DNA of 64,000 bases, taken from Bhargavaea changchunensis. Lineage in GTDB: Bacteria; Bacillota; Bacilli; Bacillales_A; Planococcaceae. The number at the start of each line of letters is the position of its first letter. Within the stretch, counting starts at the first letter, position 1. The stretch is from positions 160,411 to 224,410 of the forward strand of contig NZ_JBHTCT010000037.1 of NCBI RefSeq assembly GCF_042665595.1, in the 5' to 3' direction. The position numbers and the translations under genes were made by a program. Positions 1 to 8,606 of the stretch are shown here, in pieces. The notes beneath the pieces were generated by a model. It made no database searches. It worked only from the letters and a program-made list of their open reading frames with translations, and was not told where the DNA came from.

Positions 1-91
1 GATGCCCCCTTATATACTCGTGTTGGCAATAGTCTATCAATTAAGGCGTTTAAAAACCAGCAGAAGCGCATGCGCCTCTGCCGGCAGCAGG

Positions 92-201
92 GGTGGTCAT
101 TCAGGGGGGAAGGGGTGGTGACTCAACGGGTGCGAGGTGAAAACTCGGATGGTGTCAGGTGGTGACTCGTGTACCTGTTGGTTGTGATTCACCATTCCTC
201 C
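92..201. repeat. tandem 22-bp-period array (family A)
   Basis: Five units start at 92, 114, 136, 158 and 180, exactly 22 bp apart. The first 11 bases are conserved (GGTGGTCATTC, GGTGGTGACTC, GGTGAAAACTC, GGTGGTGACTC, GGTTGTGATTC) and the other 11 vary. The last unit overlaps the stop codon of the minus-strand alkyltransferase-like gene. The array follows the end of a minus-strand operon. Upstream of it, 1-91 shows only a short palindrome (GCGCATGCGC, 67-76). Confidence 0.75.
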
Positions 202-515
202 CCGTCAAACCCGGGATCCCATCTGTATCGTTCCATGTCCACACGCTTTCCGCCGATCACAGGCACGCCTTCGTCGCGAAGGCGCTCCTCCTGTTCAAAG
301 GCGGTCTCCCCGTCACTGATGACAATCTCTCCCTTTGCATTCACGATGCGGTGCCAGGGAATGCCATGCTTCCGGCTCATCGAGTGCAAAATCCGGGTAA
401 CCTGGCGTGCGGCCCTCGCGTTGCCGGCAAGACGTGCGATCTGGCCATAGGAGGCGACCGTTCCGGCAGGCACTTCCTTTAATAATTTCACGACTCGCTC
501 TGTAAAGTCTTCCAT
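189..515 (-). CDS. alkyltransferase-like protein (MGMT/ATL family)
   Basis: A 108-residue protein made only of the MGMT-type DNA-binding domain. The active-site region reads GIPWHRIVNAKG, so the usual PCHR cysteine is replaced by tryptophan. This is the mark of alkyltransferase-like (ATL) proteins, which bind O6-alkylguanine without removing the alkyl group and pass the lesion to nucleotide excision repair (family knowledge). The helix-turn-helix part (VASYGQIARLAG) and arginine finger region (AARQVTRIL) are present. The start has a GGGAGGCGG ribosome site and overlaps the end of the upstream gene by 28 nt, so it is probably the last gene of that operon. Coordinates include the stop. Confidence 0.9.
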   Translation of the reverse strand: MEDFTERVVKLLKEVPAGTVASYGQIARLAGNARAARQVTRILHSMSRKHGIPWHRIVNAKGEIVISDGETAFEQEERLRDEGVPVIGGKRVDMERYRWDPGFDGEEW

Positions 516-2038
516 GGTTCCGCCTCCCCGTCAGCCCGGATCAGTTCCGGTTTCCGTTCTGTGTACCATCGGTCAAATTGTTCCGCGGCCGCTCCCGGCA
601 AGTCCTTCAGCTCTTCGACATGGACCGGCTTCGCGCGATTGGTCGTGCCGATTGTGGCCACACCAAACCGCTTCTGCAGCCAAGATTGGGAAACCGCTGC
701 CTCGATCACCTTTTCCCGCCTGCTGAGGAACGTCTCCCGCCACAAGCCGCCTTTCCTGAACTGAACAAACGGCCCGCGGATGGCGTAGCGGGTGTTGCGG
801 TAGTCAAAGTACCTCAGGAGATAAGTGAAGGCGAAAAGGGCCGCTGCCAAAAGCGGCCAGTCCGGGACAAACGGAAAATCCGGACGCCAGAAGAATAGCG
901 CAACCGTGGCAATCACGGCGATGAACGGGAAACGGAGCATCCGGACAGTCAGCCCGGCTTTCGGAAGACGTTCCATTCCGTCCAGCACCTCGATATCCGG
1001 CAGCAGCTCGCCGACCAGCTCCACCGCACGCTGTTTCTGCAGAAACGGATAAAGGGAGCTGATGTCTTCCAGATTGTCCTCAAAGCTGCCGACCGTAACC
1101 AGCTTTGCTTCCGCGAGCCCGAGCAGCCGTTTCAACGGCGTTTCCGTAATCTGGACTGCCTGGACGTTCTTTTTCCTGACGGAGAGCGACTGCTCAGTCA
1201 GCACACCCCGCCGTATGTAAATCCGCTCGTCATCCGACGAGATCTCATATCGGCCATACTTCAGGTAGGTCCGGATGATGCCGAATGCTATCGCCGCCAC
1301 GGCAAACAGGGCGATTGTGATGCCGAGCACGACCCCGGAGCCCGTCAGGAACGACAGGAACCCTTCAGCGCGGCTTTCAATGTCAATAAAGTCATCGATG
1401 TTCGAGTAAACCGTCGCGAGCACGGGAATGAGCGCAATGAAACTGAACGACAGGAAGGAGGCCTTCAGCACGTCCTTCAGCTCAGGCGTGAAGTGAATGG
1501 TACGGACCTTTTCCGGGAGCGGTTCCTGAATCTCCGAAGCCTCACCCTCCATGCTTTCCGCCCCGGTCACTGTCTGGGCGGCCATCATCCGCTCCCTGCG
1601 GTAGCCGTCGAGCGCCTCTTCGATCCGGGCGGCTTCCGCTTTTGTGACCGCGGGGAACTTCACGCTTGCATCCTCACCGTCCGCCCCGGTCTCAAGCGTG
1701 AGTGAGGTGAGGCCGAACAGCCGCAGGACAGCGGGCACCTGCCGATTGACGTTCTGCACTCGGCGGAACGGCACATTGCGATGCTTCCTGGAAAAGACGC
1801 CGCTGTCGATCTGAACCGAATCCGACTCCAGCCGGTAAGTCGTACGCCACCACGACAGGACGATATTCAGGATGGAAATCGATATCGCCGCGATGAAGAT
1901 CCAGCGGCCCGCCACCACCCATACCGCATCGGAACCTCCCCTGAGGACGAACAGGAAGATGAAAACAATGGCACTGTTTTTGATGAGTTCATACAGGGAC
2001 AGGACGATCCGCCCCGGATGCATGCGCCGGTTTTCCAT
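488..2038 (-). CDS. PH-domain membrane protein, YdbT-like
   Basis: A 516-residue membrane protein with repeated bacterial PH (bPH2) domains, each preceded by a pair of hydrophobic segments (about residues 12-60, 185-250 and 370-405). Motifs such as YRLESDSVQIDSGVFSRKHRNVP and YEISSDDERIYIRRGVL mark the PH repeats. YdbS/YdbT pairs are common in Bacillales; their role is poorly known, with a link to bacteriocin resistance reported for B. subtilis homologues (recalled, not shown here). The start chosen (position 2038) lies 7 nt after GGAGG and overlaps the stop of the upstream PH gene; an ATG one codon earlier is the alternative. Translational coupling with the YdbS-like gene is likely. Confidence 0.9.
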   Translation of the reverse strand: MENRRMHPGRIVLSLYELIKNSAIVFIFLFVLRGGSDAVWVVAGRWIFIAAISISILNIVLSWWRTTYRLESDSVQIDSGVFSRKHRNVPFRRVQNVNRQVPAVLRLFGLTSLTLETGADGEDASVKFPAVTKAEAARIEEALDGYRRERMMAAQTVTGAESMEGEASEIQEPLPEKVRTIHFTPELKDVLKASFLSFSFIALIPVLATVYSNIDDFIDIESRAEGFLSFLTGSGVVLGITIALFAVAAIAFGIIRTYLKYGRYEISSDDERIYIRRGVLTEQSLSVRKKNVQAVQITETPLKRLLGLAEAKLVTVGSFEDNLEDISSLYPFLQKQRAVELVGELLPDIEVLDGMERLPKAGLTVRMLRFPFIAVIATVALFFWRPDFPFVPDWPLLAAALFAFTYLLRYFDYRNTRYAIRGPFVQFRKGGLWRETFLSRREKVIEAAVSQSWLQKRFGVATIGTTNRAKPVHVEELKDLPGAAAEQFDRWYTERKPELIRADGEAEPWKTLQSES

Positions 2039-2535
2039 CATTCGTCCTCCTCACGGATCCTCGCGAGGCGGGAGATGCGATTGCGGAATTCCTTCGCCTC
2101 CTGCTCGGGCAGCGCCGGGATGGAATGGTTCGAGCCCATAGTGCCGACTGTAAGCGTGTAAAGGCCGAATTTCCGCAGCAGCGGGCCCTGTTCGAGTCCG
2201 ACGTACTGGACCTTCGTCATCGGGACCGTCTGATGCTGGACGGTGATCACGCCGTGGCGCAGCTTCACGAATTCCTCATCCGCTCCGTAGCGCCATGTCC
2301 GCTGAAGGATCACCGGTTCGATGAAGATCGAATACACTGCCGACAGGATCGTCAGCCCGCCTAATATCCACAGAACCGTCATCGCCCAGTCCCACCAGCC
2401 GAACCGGTTGCCTGCAATGATCAGACCTGCAAACACGAGCAGCATGATTCCGTGCCTGATCGAGTTCGACAGGCGCCACACGGTCACCGCCTTTTTTGAA
2501 ATTCTGCCTTCCGGCTCCCTGATGTCAACTTCCAT
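2038..2535 (-). CDS. PH-domain membrane protein, YdbS-like
   Basis: 165 residues. Two transmembrane segments (about 25-45 and 48-72) are followed by one bPH2 domain containing YGADEEFVKLRHGVI and VPMTKVQYVGLEQGPLLRKFGL. This matches the YdbS-type partner encoded just upstream of YdbT-like proteins. A GGAGG site precedes the ATG, and the stop overlaps the start of the next gene. It is divergent from the DUF2207 gene, with about 125 bp between the starts. Confidence 0.9.
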   Translation of the reverse strand: MEVDIREPEGRISKKAVTVWRLSNSIRHGIMLLVFAGLIIAGNRFGWWDWAMTVLWILGGLTILSAVYSIFIEPVILQRTWRYGADEEFVKLRHGVITVQHQTVPMTKVQYVGLEQGPLLRKFGLYTLTVGTMGSNHSIPALPEQEAKEFRNRISRLARIREEDE

Positions 2536-2660
2536 TTGCCCTGCACCTCCGAGTCATCTTCATTCTTTTACGGAAAGGCGTGTGTGAAGGTTTCACGGAA
2601 CCGGGGCCGGGATTCTTCCGTATACGGTATCATGGTAATAAAAAGACTGGGGGTGACCGG

Positions 2661-4334
2661 ATGAAGCGATGGGTGACGGCTGTGCTTGCGATGCTGGTGG
2701 TGCTGGCAGGCGCCGTTCCGGCTGCTGCCGAGGATGTGACGGTGAGCAAATCCCAGGTGCGTCTCTGGATCGGTCCGGAGGGCGCGGTGAGGGTCAATGA
2801 AATCCATACATATGAAATTCCGGACGGGACCGGGGCGGTGTTGAGGGACTTTACCTATGGCATCCACGAAAACATCATCGGCTTCAGTGCAGGAGAAGTG
2901 GACGGAGCGGCGCAGGTCGGTGAAGTCGCTGATGATGAGGTCCGGCCCGTCGCGGTCCGGGAAAACGGCACCGGCTGGGAACTGCTTTTGGACGGCAAAA
3001 GCGGAAAACGGACGTTCCTGCTGTCTTATTTGCTGGAAGATGCGCTCCAGGTGTACGAAGGATACAGCGATCTGGAAGTCACATTGTTCTCCAGCACGAG
3101 CTATGAGTTCGAAGGACTGCGGAATCTCGAAGTCTCCGTGGTCCTGCCGGGCGGTGCAGGCGCCGCTTCGATCCGGCCGTACACGAGGAATATGAACGGT
3201 TCCGAAGTGGATCTGAAGGACAACGGTGTCATTTTCCGGGATCCGGTCATCGAGGAGCCGCTGGACGCATCCTACCGGGTATTTTTCCCTTCCGGTGTCT
3301 TGACGGAGGCCGTGAAAGGCTCTGCTCCGATGACTTTGGAGGAAGCTGCCAAGGCGGAAGAGGAGCGTTTTACCTATGCGGCCGCGGTTCGCCCGTACCG
3401 GGAAACGTTTGAGAAAGCCGGATTTCCCCTCGCCCTGGCGTTTATTCTGGCCGGGCTGGCGAGTCTCGCCGTGCCACAGCGGCTGCCGATCATGAGAAGG
3501 GATGAGTCGCTGATCCTTTCCCTGGATCTGGTCTACCTGCATTTCGTGCGTTGGGCGGGACGCTTCACGCCGCGTGCGGCGGATGCGATGCTGTACGGAT
3601 TGCTCGAGAAGAGGGCGGTGTCCGTCACCGGAGGGCCGGGCAACCAGGTTTGGGAATTAAAAGGCGGCACGGCACGGCTTGAGCCGCATGAGCAACTGTT
3701 CGTCCGAAACATGTTCCGGGAAACGGCTGGCGGGCGCATCCTCGGGCCGCGGGAAATCGAATCGGACAGGGCAAAAAAAGCACTTAGGGAATGGCATGGG
3801 TCGGTCCTCAAGATGCTGGAGGAAGCGGGCACATTGAACCTGGTCATCCCGAAGCGTGTGCTGCTCGTCTCGGCGCTTGTCCCGACAGCAGCCGCCATCA
3901 CCGGGGCGGTTGTCTCCGCGATGCCCGCGGGCTGGCTGGCCGCATATTTGGCCGGCATTCTCGTATTCCTGTATCTGCACGTGAAGAACATGCACTGGCG
4001 CTGGCTCGGTTTTGTCTACGGTCTTTACCTGACCTTTGGCGTGGCGGCATTTGACGTGCCGGGCACCGGAGCGGTCATCCTGCTGTTCGTCATCGCCTAT
4101 CTTCTCGTGTGGCTCTTTTTCCCGCGTGCGCTTTTCGTCTCCAGGTTCGCCTACCGGCTCAAATATGCCATCAACCGGCTGATCTATACAGAAGACCGTT
4201 TCAGTGTGCCGGAAGCGACACCGGAAGAACGCCGGCTTCGCGAACACCGTATCCACGTGCTGGCACCGAAATTCAGGGGGCTCGCGCGGATGTACAGGGA
4301 CTGGACGGGGATTGGGGGGAAGACGGATGGGTGA
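2661..4334 (+). CDS. DUF2207 membrane protein
   Basis: 557 residues. A signal peptide (MKRWVTAVLAMLVVLAG...AAA, residues 1-23) leads an extracytoplasmic DUF2207 domain of about 220 residues. A transmembrane helix near residues 258-276 follows, then a cytosolic stretch and further hydrophobic helices near 390-480. DUF2207 proteins are membrane proteins of unknown function widespread in Firmicutes. The start at 2661 follows GGGGGTG and begins the signal peptide; a longer reading from 2580 has no signal peptide. The next gene overlaps its last codons (ATGGGTGA), so the two are coupled. Confidence 0.85.
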   Translation: MKRWVTAVLAMLVVLAGAVPAAAEDVTVSKSQVRLWIGPEGAVRVNEIHTYEIPDGTGAVLRDFTYGIHENIIGFSAGEVDGAAQVGEVADDEVRPVAVRENGTGWELLLDGKSGKRTFLLSYLLEDALQVYEGYSDLEVTLFSSTSYEFEGLRNLEVSVVLPGGAGAASIRPYTRNMNGSEVDLKDNGVIFRDPVIEEPLDASYRVFFPSGVLTEAVKGSAPMTLEEAAKAEEERFTYAAAVRPYRETFEKAGFPLALAFILAGLASLAVPQRLPIMRRDESLILSLDLVYLHFVRWAGRFTPRAADAMLYGLLEKRAVSVTGGPGNQVWELKGGTARLEPHEQLFVRNMFRETAGGRILGPREIESDRAKKALREWHGSVLKMLEEAGTLNLVIPKRVLLVSALVPTAAAITGAVVSAMPAGWLAAYLAGILVFLYLHVKNMHWRWLGFVYGLYLTFGVAAFDVPGTGAVILLFVIAYLLVWLFFPRALFVSRFAYRLKYAINRLIYTEDRFSVPEATPEERRLREHRIHVLAPKFRGLARMYRDWTGIGGKTDG

Positions 4335-4596
4335 TCTGATCATGCTGCTGATCGGTTTTTTAGAAACCCGCTGGCCGACAAAGAAAAACCGGCTCATCAG
4401 CCGGCGGTTGAGGCTGTTGAAGAAAAGCGGAGTCTGGAACGATCTGAACGTCCGTTACGGACCCGTCGTGCTCGGCAGCACGGAATTCCGGGAATGGATC
4501 CGGAATCAGGATGTGGAGGTTATCCTGGCGGACCCCGCAAGGACGGACTTGTTTATGCGGGAGCTTGACAAGTATGTAAAAGAGATGGGCCTATAG
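4327..4596 (+). CDS. small hypothetical protein coupled to DUF2207 gene
   Basis: An 89-residue protein that I do not recognise. It begins MGDLIMLLIGFLETRWP, has a basic stretch (KKNRLISRRLRLLKK, about 19-33) and an acidic, soluble C-terminal half. The start overlaps the DUF2207 stop by 8 nt and has a GGGGGGAAG ribosome site 5 nt upstream. An alternative start is ATG 4342. The coupling suggests a role with the DUF2207 protein (inference). Confidence 0.6.
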   Translation: MGDLIMLLIGFLETRWPTKKNRLISRRLRLLKKSGVWNDLNVRYGPVVLGSTEFREWIRNQDVEVILADPARTDLFMRELDKYVKEMGL

Positions 4597-4603
4597 CAGG
4601 CCG

Positions 4604-4743
4604 TAGTACGAGATCGGAGCCAATACTCCGATATTCCGTGCCGTAGTACGAAACCTGGAAATCAAGTACGATTCATTTCCGGATAGTACGAAATCTTGCC
4701 GGATACTGCGATATGGCCTGTCATACTGCGAAAACGCACGATA
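4604..4743. repeat. tandem 20-bp-period array (family B), seven units
   Basis: Seven units start at 4604, 4624, 4644, 4664, 4684, 4704 and 4724, exactly 20 bp apart. The conserved first part is TAGTACGA in the best copies and TACTGCGA in the last two, followed by about 12 variable bases. The array fills the gap between two convergent genes, before the shared terminator. Confidence 0.8.
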
Positions 4744-4760
4744 GCCTCCCATCACAATAA

Positions 4761-4797
4761 AAAAGCATGCGGACCGACAATGGGTCCGCATGCTTTT
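4761..4797. terminator. bidirectional intrinsic terminator
   Basis: A perfect stem, AAAAGCATGCGGACC / GGTCCGCATGCTTTT, with a 7-nt loop, A-rich on one side and T-rich on the other. It serves the convergent genes ending at 4596 and 4816. Confidence 0.9.
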
Positions 4798-4815
4798 TCT
4801 CCGTGCATGCAGCGA

Positions 4816-5451
4816 TTACTGCATGCTTCCCTGACTGCCGGCCGGGGCATAAGCGTTCAGGATGCCCTGCATGTCCTGTTCCGCCAGCTGCGGCACCTGG
4901 TAGTAATGGTGTTTGTTCTGGTAGATTGACAGCTCATAGGCCATCTCGATGCAGTTCGGCACCGAGTCGGCAAGCACACGGCGGACGACCGGGTTGGTCG
5001 TCTCGAGCGCTGCTGCCGTGCAGGCCGTCGCGCCGGCCTTGTGGCCCGACAGAAGGAATCCGGAGATTGCTGCGTCGTTCAGCTCCTGCGGGGACTGCAT
5101 CGGCTTTTTCGGCTGAGACTGCTTCATGCCGTACACCCAGTCGTTGTCGCCGGCCATTTTATAGCTTTGCGTCGCCATCTGCGGGTCGGTTCCCGACTTG
5201 AAGCAGTCGACCAGCGTGTTGTACGACTGCTGCATGAACCGGTACTGGCGGTCCATGATATCGATGAGCTCAGGATCCTGTGCGTGCGGCCGCATCAGTG
5301 TCGACATGTCCATCGCGCCGATCATCGTCGACAGCACCTCGTGTACATCGAACAGCTCGTGTCCGCCGTGGTTCATCTGCTGGCTCACCTGTCCGGTATG
5401 CATGTTCGGGTGCGTCATGTTCTGCTGGTCCTGGCCGAAGTTTTGCGTCAT
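4816..5451 (-). CDS. spore coat protein, CotF family
   Basis: 211 residues. The N-terminal 30 residues are rich in Q, N, M and H (MTQNFGQDQQNMTHPNMHTG). The rest is helical with ferritin-like CotF motifs: LSTMIGAMDMSTLMRPHAQDP, MDRQYRFMQQSYN and a C-terminal LADSVPNCIEMAYELSIYQNKH. Coat F domain proteins are spore coat components in Bacillales. The ATG at 5451 is 9 nt from GGAGGG; an in-frame ATG at 5457 is only 3 nt away. It implies spore formation or descent from a spore former, as does the CotD-like gene near 63 kb. Confidence 0.85.
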   Translation of the reverse strand: MTQNFGQDQQNMTHPNMHTGQVSQQMNHGGHELFDVHEVLSTMIGAMDMSTLMRPHAQDPELIDIMDRQYRFMQQSYNTLVDCFKSGTDPQMATQSYKMAGDNDWVYGMKQSQPKKPMQSPQELNDAAISGFLLSGHKAGATACTAAALETTNPVVRRVLADSVPNCIEMAYELSIYQNKHHYYQVPQLAEQDMQGILNAYAPAGSQGSMQ

Positions 5452-5558
5452 CTGCATATTCCCTCCATTTTTTCATGATGGCCGAACACGGATAGTATCC
5501 ACTTTCCTTCCTGCGTTATGCATCCGCTATAATGGACGGTAATTGGAGGGACATTTTG

Positions 5559-6128
5559 ATGAAAAAAATGGAATTTGAAACGGAGCGGCTTGTTCTCCGC
5601 CCTTATCGGGATACGGATTATGCCCCATGGCTTGCGGGACTTCAGGGCAGGGGAATGTCCAGCGGTCCATTTGATGAGGGCAGGCCCCGCGACCTTTCCG
5701 GAGCCACGGAAGAATGGTTCCGGGAATGGATCCGCGGTTTCCGGGAGGCGGCGGAGGCGGATGACATGGTCATCCTCGGTATCTTCCGGAAGTCCGACGG
5801 GGCCAATATCGGCAAGGTTGAACTGATCACGATTCTCCGGTTCGACTATGACTGGGGCATGATGGGCTATCACATCAATAACCAGTACTTCCGCCAAGGG
5901 TACGGAAAGGAAGCCGTAGAGGCCGCAGCCGTGTTTTTCATGCGAGAGCTTGGATTTCACCGGCTGGAGCTTCATATCCGTCCGGATAATATTCCGTCAA
6001 GGCGCCTGGCGGAAAGCGCCGGGTTCCGGTATGAAGGCACGAGGGAGCAATTCGCGAAGGAAGGCGGGCTTTGGCGGGACTATGACATTTTCACTATGAT
6101 TAAGAAGGAAAAGGCAGGCTGTCATTAA
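5559..6128 (+). CDS. GNAT acetyltransferase, RimJ/RimL type
   Basis: 189 residues. It starts with the RimJ/RimL-like MEFETERLVLRPYRDTDY and holds the acetyl-CoA loop QGYGKEAVEAAAVFFM (about 121-136), then LELHIRPDNIPSRRLAESAGFRYEG. The substrate cannot be told from sequence; ribosomal protein N-terminal acetylation or small-molecule modification are both seen in the family. The start follows GGAGGGA. The gene is single, between convergent cotF and the sugar ABC operon, and ends within a terminator hairpin. Confidence 0.85.
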   Translation: MKKMEFETERLVLRPYRDTDYAPWLAGLQGRGMSSGPFDEGRPRDLSGATEEWFREWIRGFREAAEADDMVILGIFRKSDGANIGKVELITILRFDYDWGMMGYHINNQYFRQGYGKEAVEAAAVFFMRELGFHRLELHIRPDNIPSRRLAESAGFRYEGTREQFAKEGGLWRDYDIFTMIKKEKAGCH

Positions 6129-6149
6129 TCGACAAGTCCTGCCTTTTTT
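6109..6149 (+). terminator. intrinsic terminator
   Basis: AAAAGGCAGG / CCTGCCTTTT arms around a 19-nt loop, followed by T residues. The 5' arm overlaps the last codons of the GNAT gene. Confidence 0.85.
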
Positions 6150-6172
6150 CGACAGAAAGACTTTAGAACTAT

Positions 6173-6200
6173 TTGAATTGCGTGTCTAATCTTGTAAGAT
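6173..6200 (+). promoter_or_regulatory. sigma-A-like promoter of the sugar ABC operon, with hairpin 6215-6231
   Basis: TTGAAT (6173-6178), 16 bp, then TAAGAT (6195-6200). Just downstream, ACTTCG-N5-CGAAGT (6215-6231) is an inverted repeat that could be an operator or a 5'-UTR hairpin. No regulator gene is adjacent. Confidence 0.5.
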
Positions 6201-6288
6201 AGTGAAGAAGGTTTACTTCGCGTGTCGAAGTGGAATGAAAAGAAAGGTTTGCCTAATACATAACTTAAGAAGAGTAGGGGGAAGCGAC

Positions 6289-7608
6289 ATGAGACGATTT
6301 AAGTGGGTGCCGGCTCTGCTGATTCTGATGCTTGTTTTGTCCGGGTGCAACGGATTCACGAAAGGCGGATCCGGAGCGGAGAAAGCGGATGCGGAAGCTG
6401 AAGAAGGCAAGATCACGCTTGATTTCTGGACGTTCTGGGGATCAGAAATCCGCCGTCCGATCATTGAAAAGATCATCGAAGACTTCAACAATTCCCAGGA
6501 TGAAATTGAAGTGAAGCACACGTTCATCCCGTGGGGAGACATCTGGACAAAGGAACTCGCGGCGATTGCAGCGGGCGACCCGCCTGATGTGGTCATCAAT
6601 GACATCAACGCAACAGCGCTCCGCGGAAAGAACCAGCAGGCGGAGAACCTTTCGAAATACTTGGAGGAAGACGACATCTCCGGGGATTTCTATGAGGAAC
6701 TGTGGAACGCCACCCTCTATGAGGGGGACTCGTACGGCATTCCGTTCAACACGGATACCCGTGTCCTCTTCTACAACAAGGACGCCTTCGAAGAAGCGGG
6801 CCTTGATCCCGAGCAGCCCCCGAAAACATGGGACGAGCTGTGGGAGTATGCTGAAAAGCTGGACGTAAAGGACGGCGAGAAGTATGACCGCCTCGGGTTC
6901 TATCCGATGTTCGGCGTCCAGACCGACGTCTGGATGATGAACGCGGACAACGTCAACTTCGTCGATGAAAACAGTGAAGTGAAGATCAATACACCGGCGA
7001 AGCTTGACACGCTCGAGTGGCTGAACAAGTGGCACCAAAAATATGGTGCCGACAATATCAACTCATGGAAAGCGCAGATGGAGAGCCAGCAGGCGAACCC
7101 GTTCTTCTCGGGAGACCTGGCAATGCTCGTTCAGACACCGACTTTTTACACACAGATCCGTGACTACGCACCTGATCTCAACTTCGGCGTGGCACTCCTT
7201 CCAGAGAAGGAGCCGGGCAACGGCCATACAAGCTGGGGCGGAGGCTTCGTCGCTGAAATCCCTGCAGGTGCGGAAAATCCGGATGCCTCTTGGGAGTTCA
7301 TCAAATATCTGACCAGCAAGGAAGCGCAGGAATACTGGGCAGTCAAGAACTTCGATAACGTAGCGAACATCGAGGCGTCAGAGAGCGCGGCTTCCAGCGA
7401 CGAGTTCAACGACAACGGCAAGATGGTTTACGAACTGGCTGTCGAGGCGATGCCGCTGACGATGCTGACACCGACTTCACTTGTGGCTCCTGACTATATG
7501 ACGCTCGTCAATCCGGAGTTCGATAATGTCTACCTCGGCAAGAAAACGCCGGAGCAGGCACTGAAGGATGCGCAGGCTGCCGTCGAGAAGGAAATTTCCA
7601 AAAAGTAA
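6289..7608 (+). CDS. carbohydrate ABC transporter substrate-binding lipoprotein
   Basis: 439 residues. The lipoprotein signal ends in LVLSGC (lipidated Cys about residue 20). The mature part has the features of extracellular solute-binding family 1 (MalE/UgpB-like): ITLDFWTFWGSEIRRPIIEKII, AIAAGDPPDVVINDINA, YGIPFNTDTRVLFYNKDAFEEAGLDP and WGGGFVAEIPAGAENPDASWEFIKYLTS. The sugar is not predictable. The start follows AGGGGGAAG. It is the first gene of an operon with two permeases and an ATPase. A GC-rich hairpin after the stop probably makes this gene more highly expressed than the rest. Confidence 0.9.
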   Translation: MRRFKWVPALLILMLVLSGCNGFTKGGSGAEKADAEAEEGKITLDFWTFWGSEIRRPIIEKIIEDFNNSQDEIEVKHTFIPWGDIWTKELAAIAAGDPPDVVINDINATALRGKNQQAENLSKYLEEDDISGDFYEELWNATLYEGDSYGIPFNTDTRVLFYNKDAFEEAGLDPEQPPKTWDELWEYAEKLDVKDGEKYDRLGFYPMFGVQTDVWMMNADNVNFVDENSEVKINTPAKLDTLEWLNKWHQKYGADNINSWKAQMESQQANPFFSGDLAMLVQTPTFYTQIRDYAPDLNFGVALLPEKEPGNGHTSWGGGFVAEIPAGAENPDASWEFIKYLTSKEAQEYWAVKNFDNVANIEASESAASSDEFNDNGKMVYELAVEAMPLTMLTPTSLVAPDYMTLVNPEFDNVYLGKKTPEQALKDAQAAVEKEISKK

Positions 7609-7629
7609 CGGATTCAGACCAAACATGGA

Positions 7630-7659
7630 GAAGGGGGGCGGAGCCGCCCTCCTTCTTTT
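7630..7659 (+). terminator. intra-operon hairpin/attenuator
   Basis: GAAGGGGGGCGG / CCGCCCTCCTTC followed by TTTTC, between the binding-protein and first permease genes. Such partial terminators commonly set a higher level of the binding protein. Confidence 0.7.
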
Positions 7660-7694
7660 CATTACATAAAACAGGGACAAGGAGGCTAGGCGGG

Positions 7695-8606
7695 ATGGCC
7701 GGAAAGCGCAGATTCAACTACAAGACGAAAGAAGGACTTCAGGGGTATCTCTTTATCCTCCCGTGGATCATCGGATTCATCGTGTTCACGGCAGGCCCGC
7801 TGCTGTTTTCCTTTGCGGCAAGCTTCACCAACTATAACGTAACCTCGCAGATGGACTTTGTCGGGCTGAGCAACTATGAGAAGCTGTTCTCCGGCGACCA
7901 GCTGTTTTGGACATCGCTTTACAACACCCTTTATTATGTCCTGTTTTCAGTTCCGCTTACGACGGTCGGGGCGATTTTGCTTTCCGCGCTCCTCAACCGG
8001 GACATCCCGGGAATGCGGCTGTTCCGGACGATTTATTACTTGCCGGCGGTCCTTTCGGGCGTCGGCGTGTACCTTCTCTGGATGCAGCTGCTTGAGCCGG
8101 GGACCGGCATGGTGAACACCGTCCTCGCGTGGTTCGGCATCGCCGGGCCGAACTGGCTGTTCGACCCCGATTGGACGAAGCCGGCATTGATCTTCATGAA
8201 ACTGTGGAGTGTCGGAGGCGGAATGCTGCTTTACCTGGCAAGCATGCAGGGCATCTCGAAGAGCCTGTATGAAGCGGCGGAAATTGACGGCGCCAACGCC
8301 TGGCAGCAATTTACCCGCATCACGATCCCGATGATCACGCCGGTCATCTTCTTCGACATCGTGACGAGCCTGATTGGCGGCTTCCAGATTTTCCAGGAGG
8401 CCTATGTCATGTCGAACGGAGAAGGCGGGCCGGTCAATTCGATGCTTTTCTACAACCTGTATATGTGGCAGAAGGCGTTTGAAGCATTCGACATGGGATA
8501 TGCCATGGCAATGTCGTGGATCCTGTTCGTCATTGTTTTCGCCCTGACAATCGTCAACCTGAAGCTTGCACCGAAATGGGTGCACTATGAAGGGGGCGGG
8601 AAGTGA
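7695..8606 (+). CDS. sugar ABC transporter permease (MalF/UgpA type)
   Basis: 303 residues with about six transmembrane helices, the first at 18-40 (GYLFILPWIIGFIVFTAGPLLFSFAASF). The ATPase-coupling EAA loop reads LYEAAEIDGANAWQQFTRITIPMI (about 194-217). It is a cytoplasmic-membrane component of a CUT1-type importer. The start follows AAGGAGG, and the stop overlaps the next permease start (TGATG). Confidence 0.93.
   Translation: MAGKRRFNYKTKEGLQGYLFILPWIIGFIVFTAGPLLFSFAASFTNYNVTSQMDFVGLSNYEKLFSGDQLFWTSLYNTLYYVLFSVPLTTVGAILLSALLNRDIPGMRLFRTIYYLPAVLSGVGVYLLWMQLLEPGTGMVNTVLAWFGIAGPNWLFDPDWTKPALIFMKLWSVGGGMLLYLASMQGISKSLYEAAEIDGANAWQQFTRITIPMITPVIFFDIVTSLIGGFQIFQEAYVMSNGEGGPVNSMLFYNLYMWQKAFEAFDMGYAMAMSWILFVIVFALTIVNLKLAPKWVHYEGGGK

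Noticed and set aside
189..515. Active O6-methylguanine-DNA methyltransferase
   Set aside because: The acceptor Cys is Trp (PWHR), so the protein is ATL-type, not a methyltransferase.
4604..4743. CRISPR array
   Set aside because: The period is 20 bp with a word of about 8 bp; CRISPR repeats are over 20 bp with spacers near 30 bp, and no cas genes are nearby. The arrays at 92 and 52403 fail for the same reason.
4591..4791. Minus-strand 66-residue protein over the 20-bp array
   Set aside because: It crosses the terminator hairpin and the array; composition follows the repeat, not a protein family.
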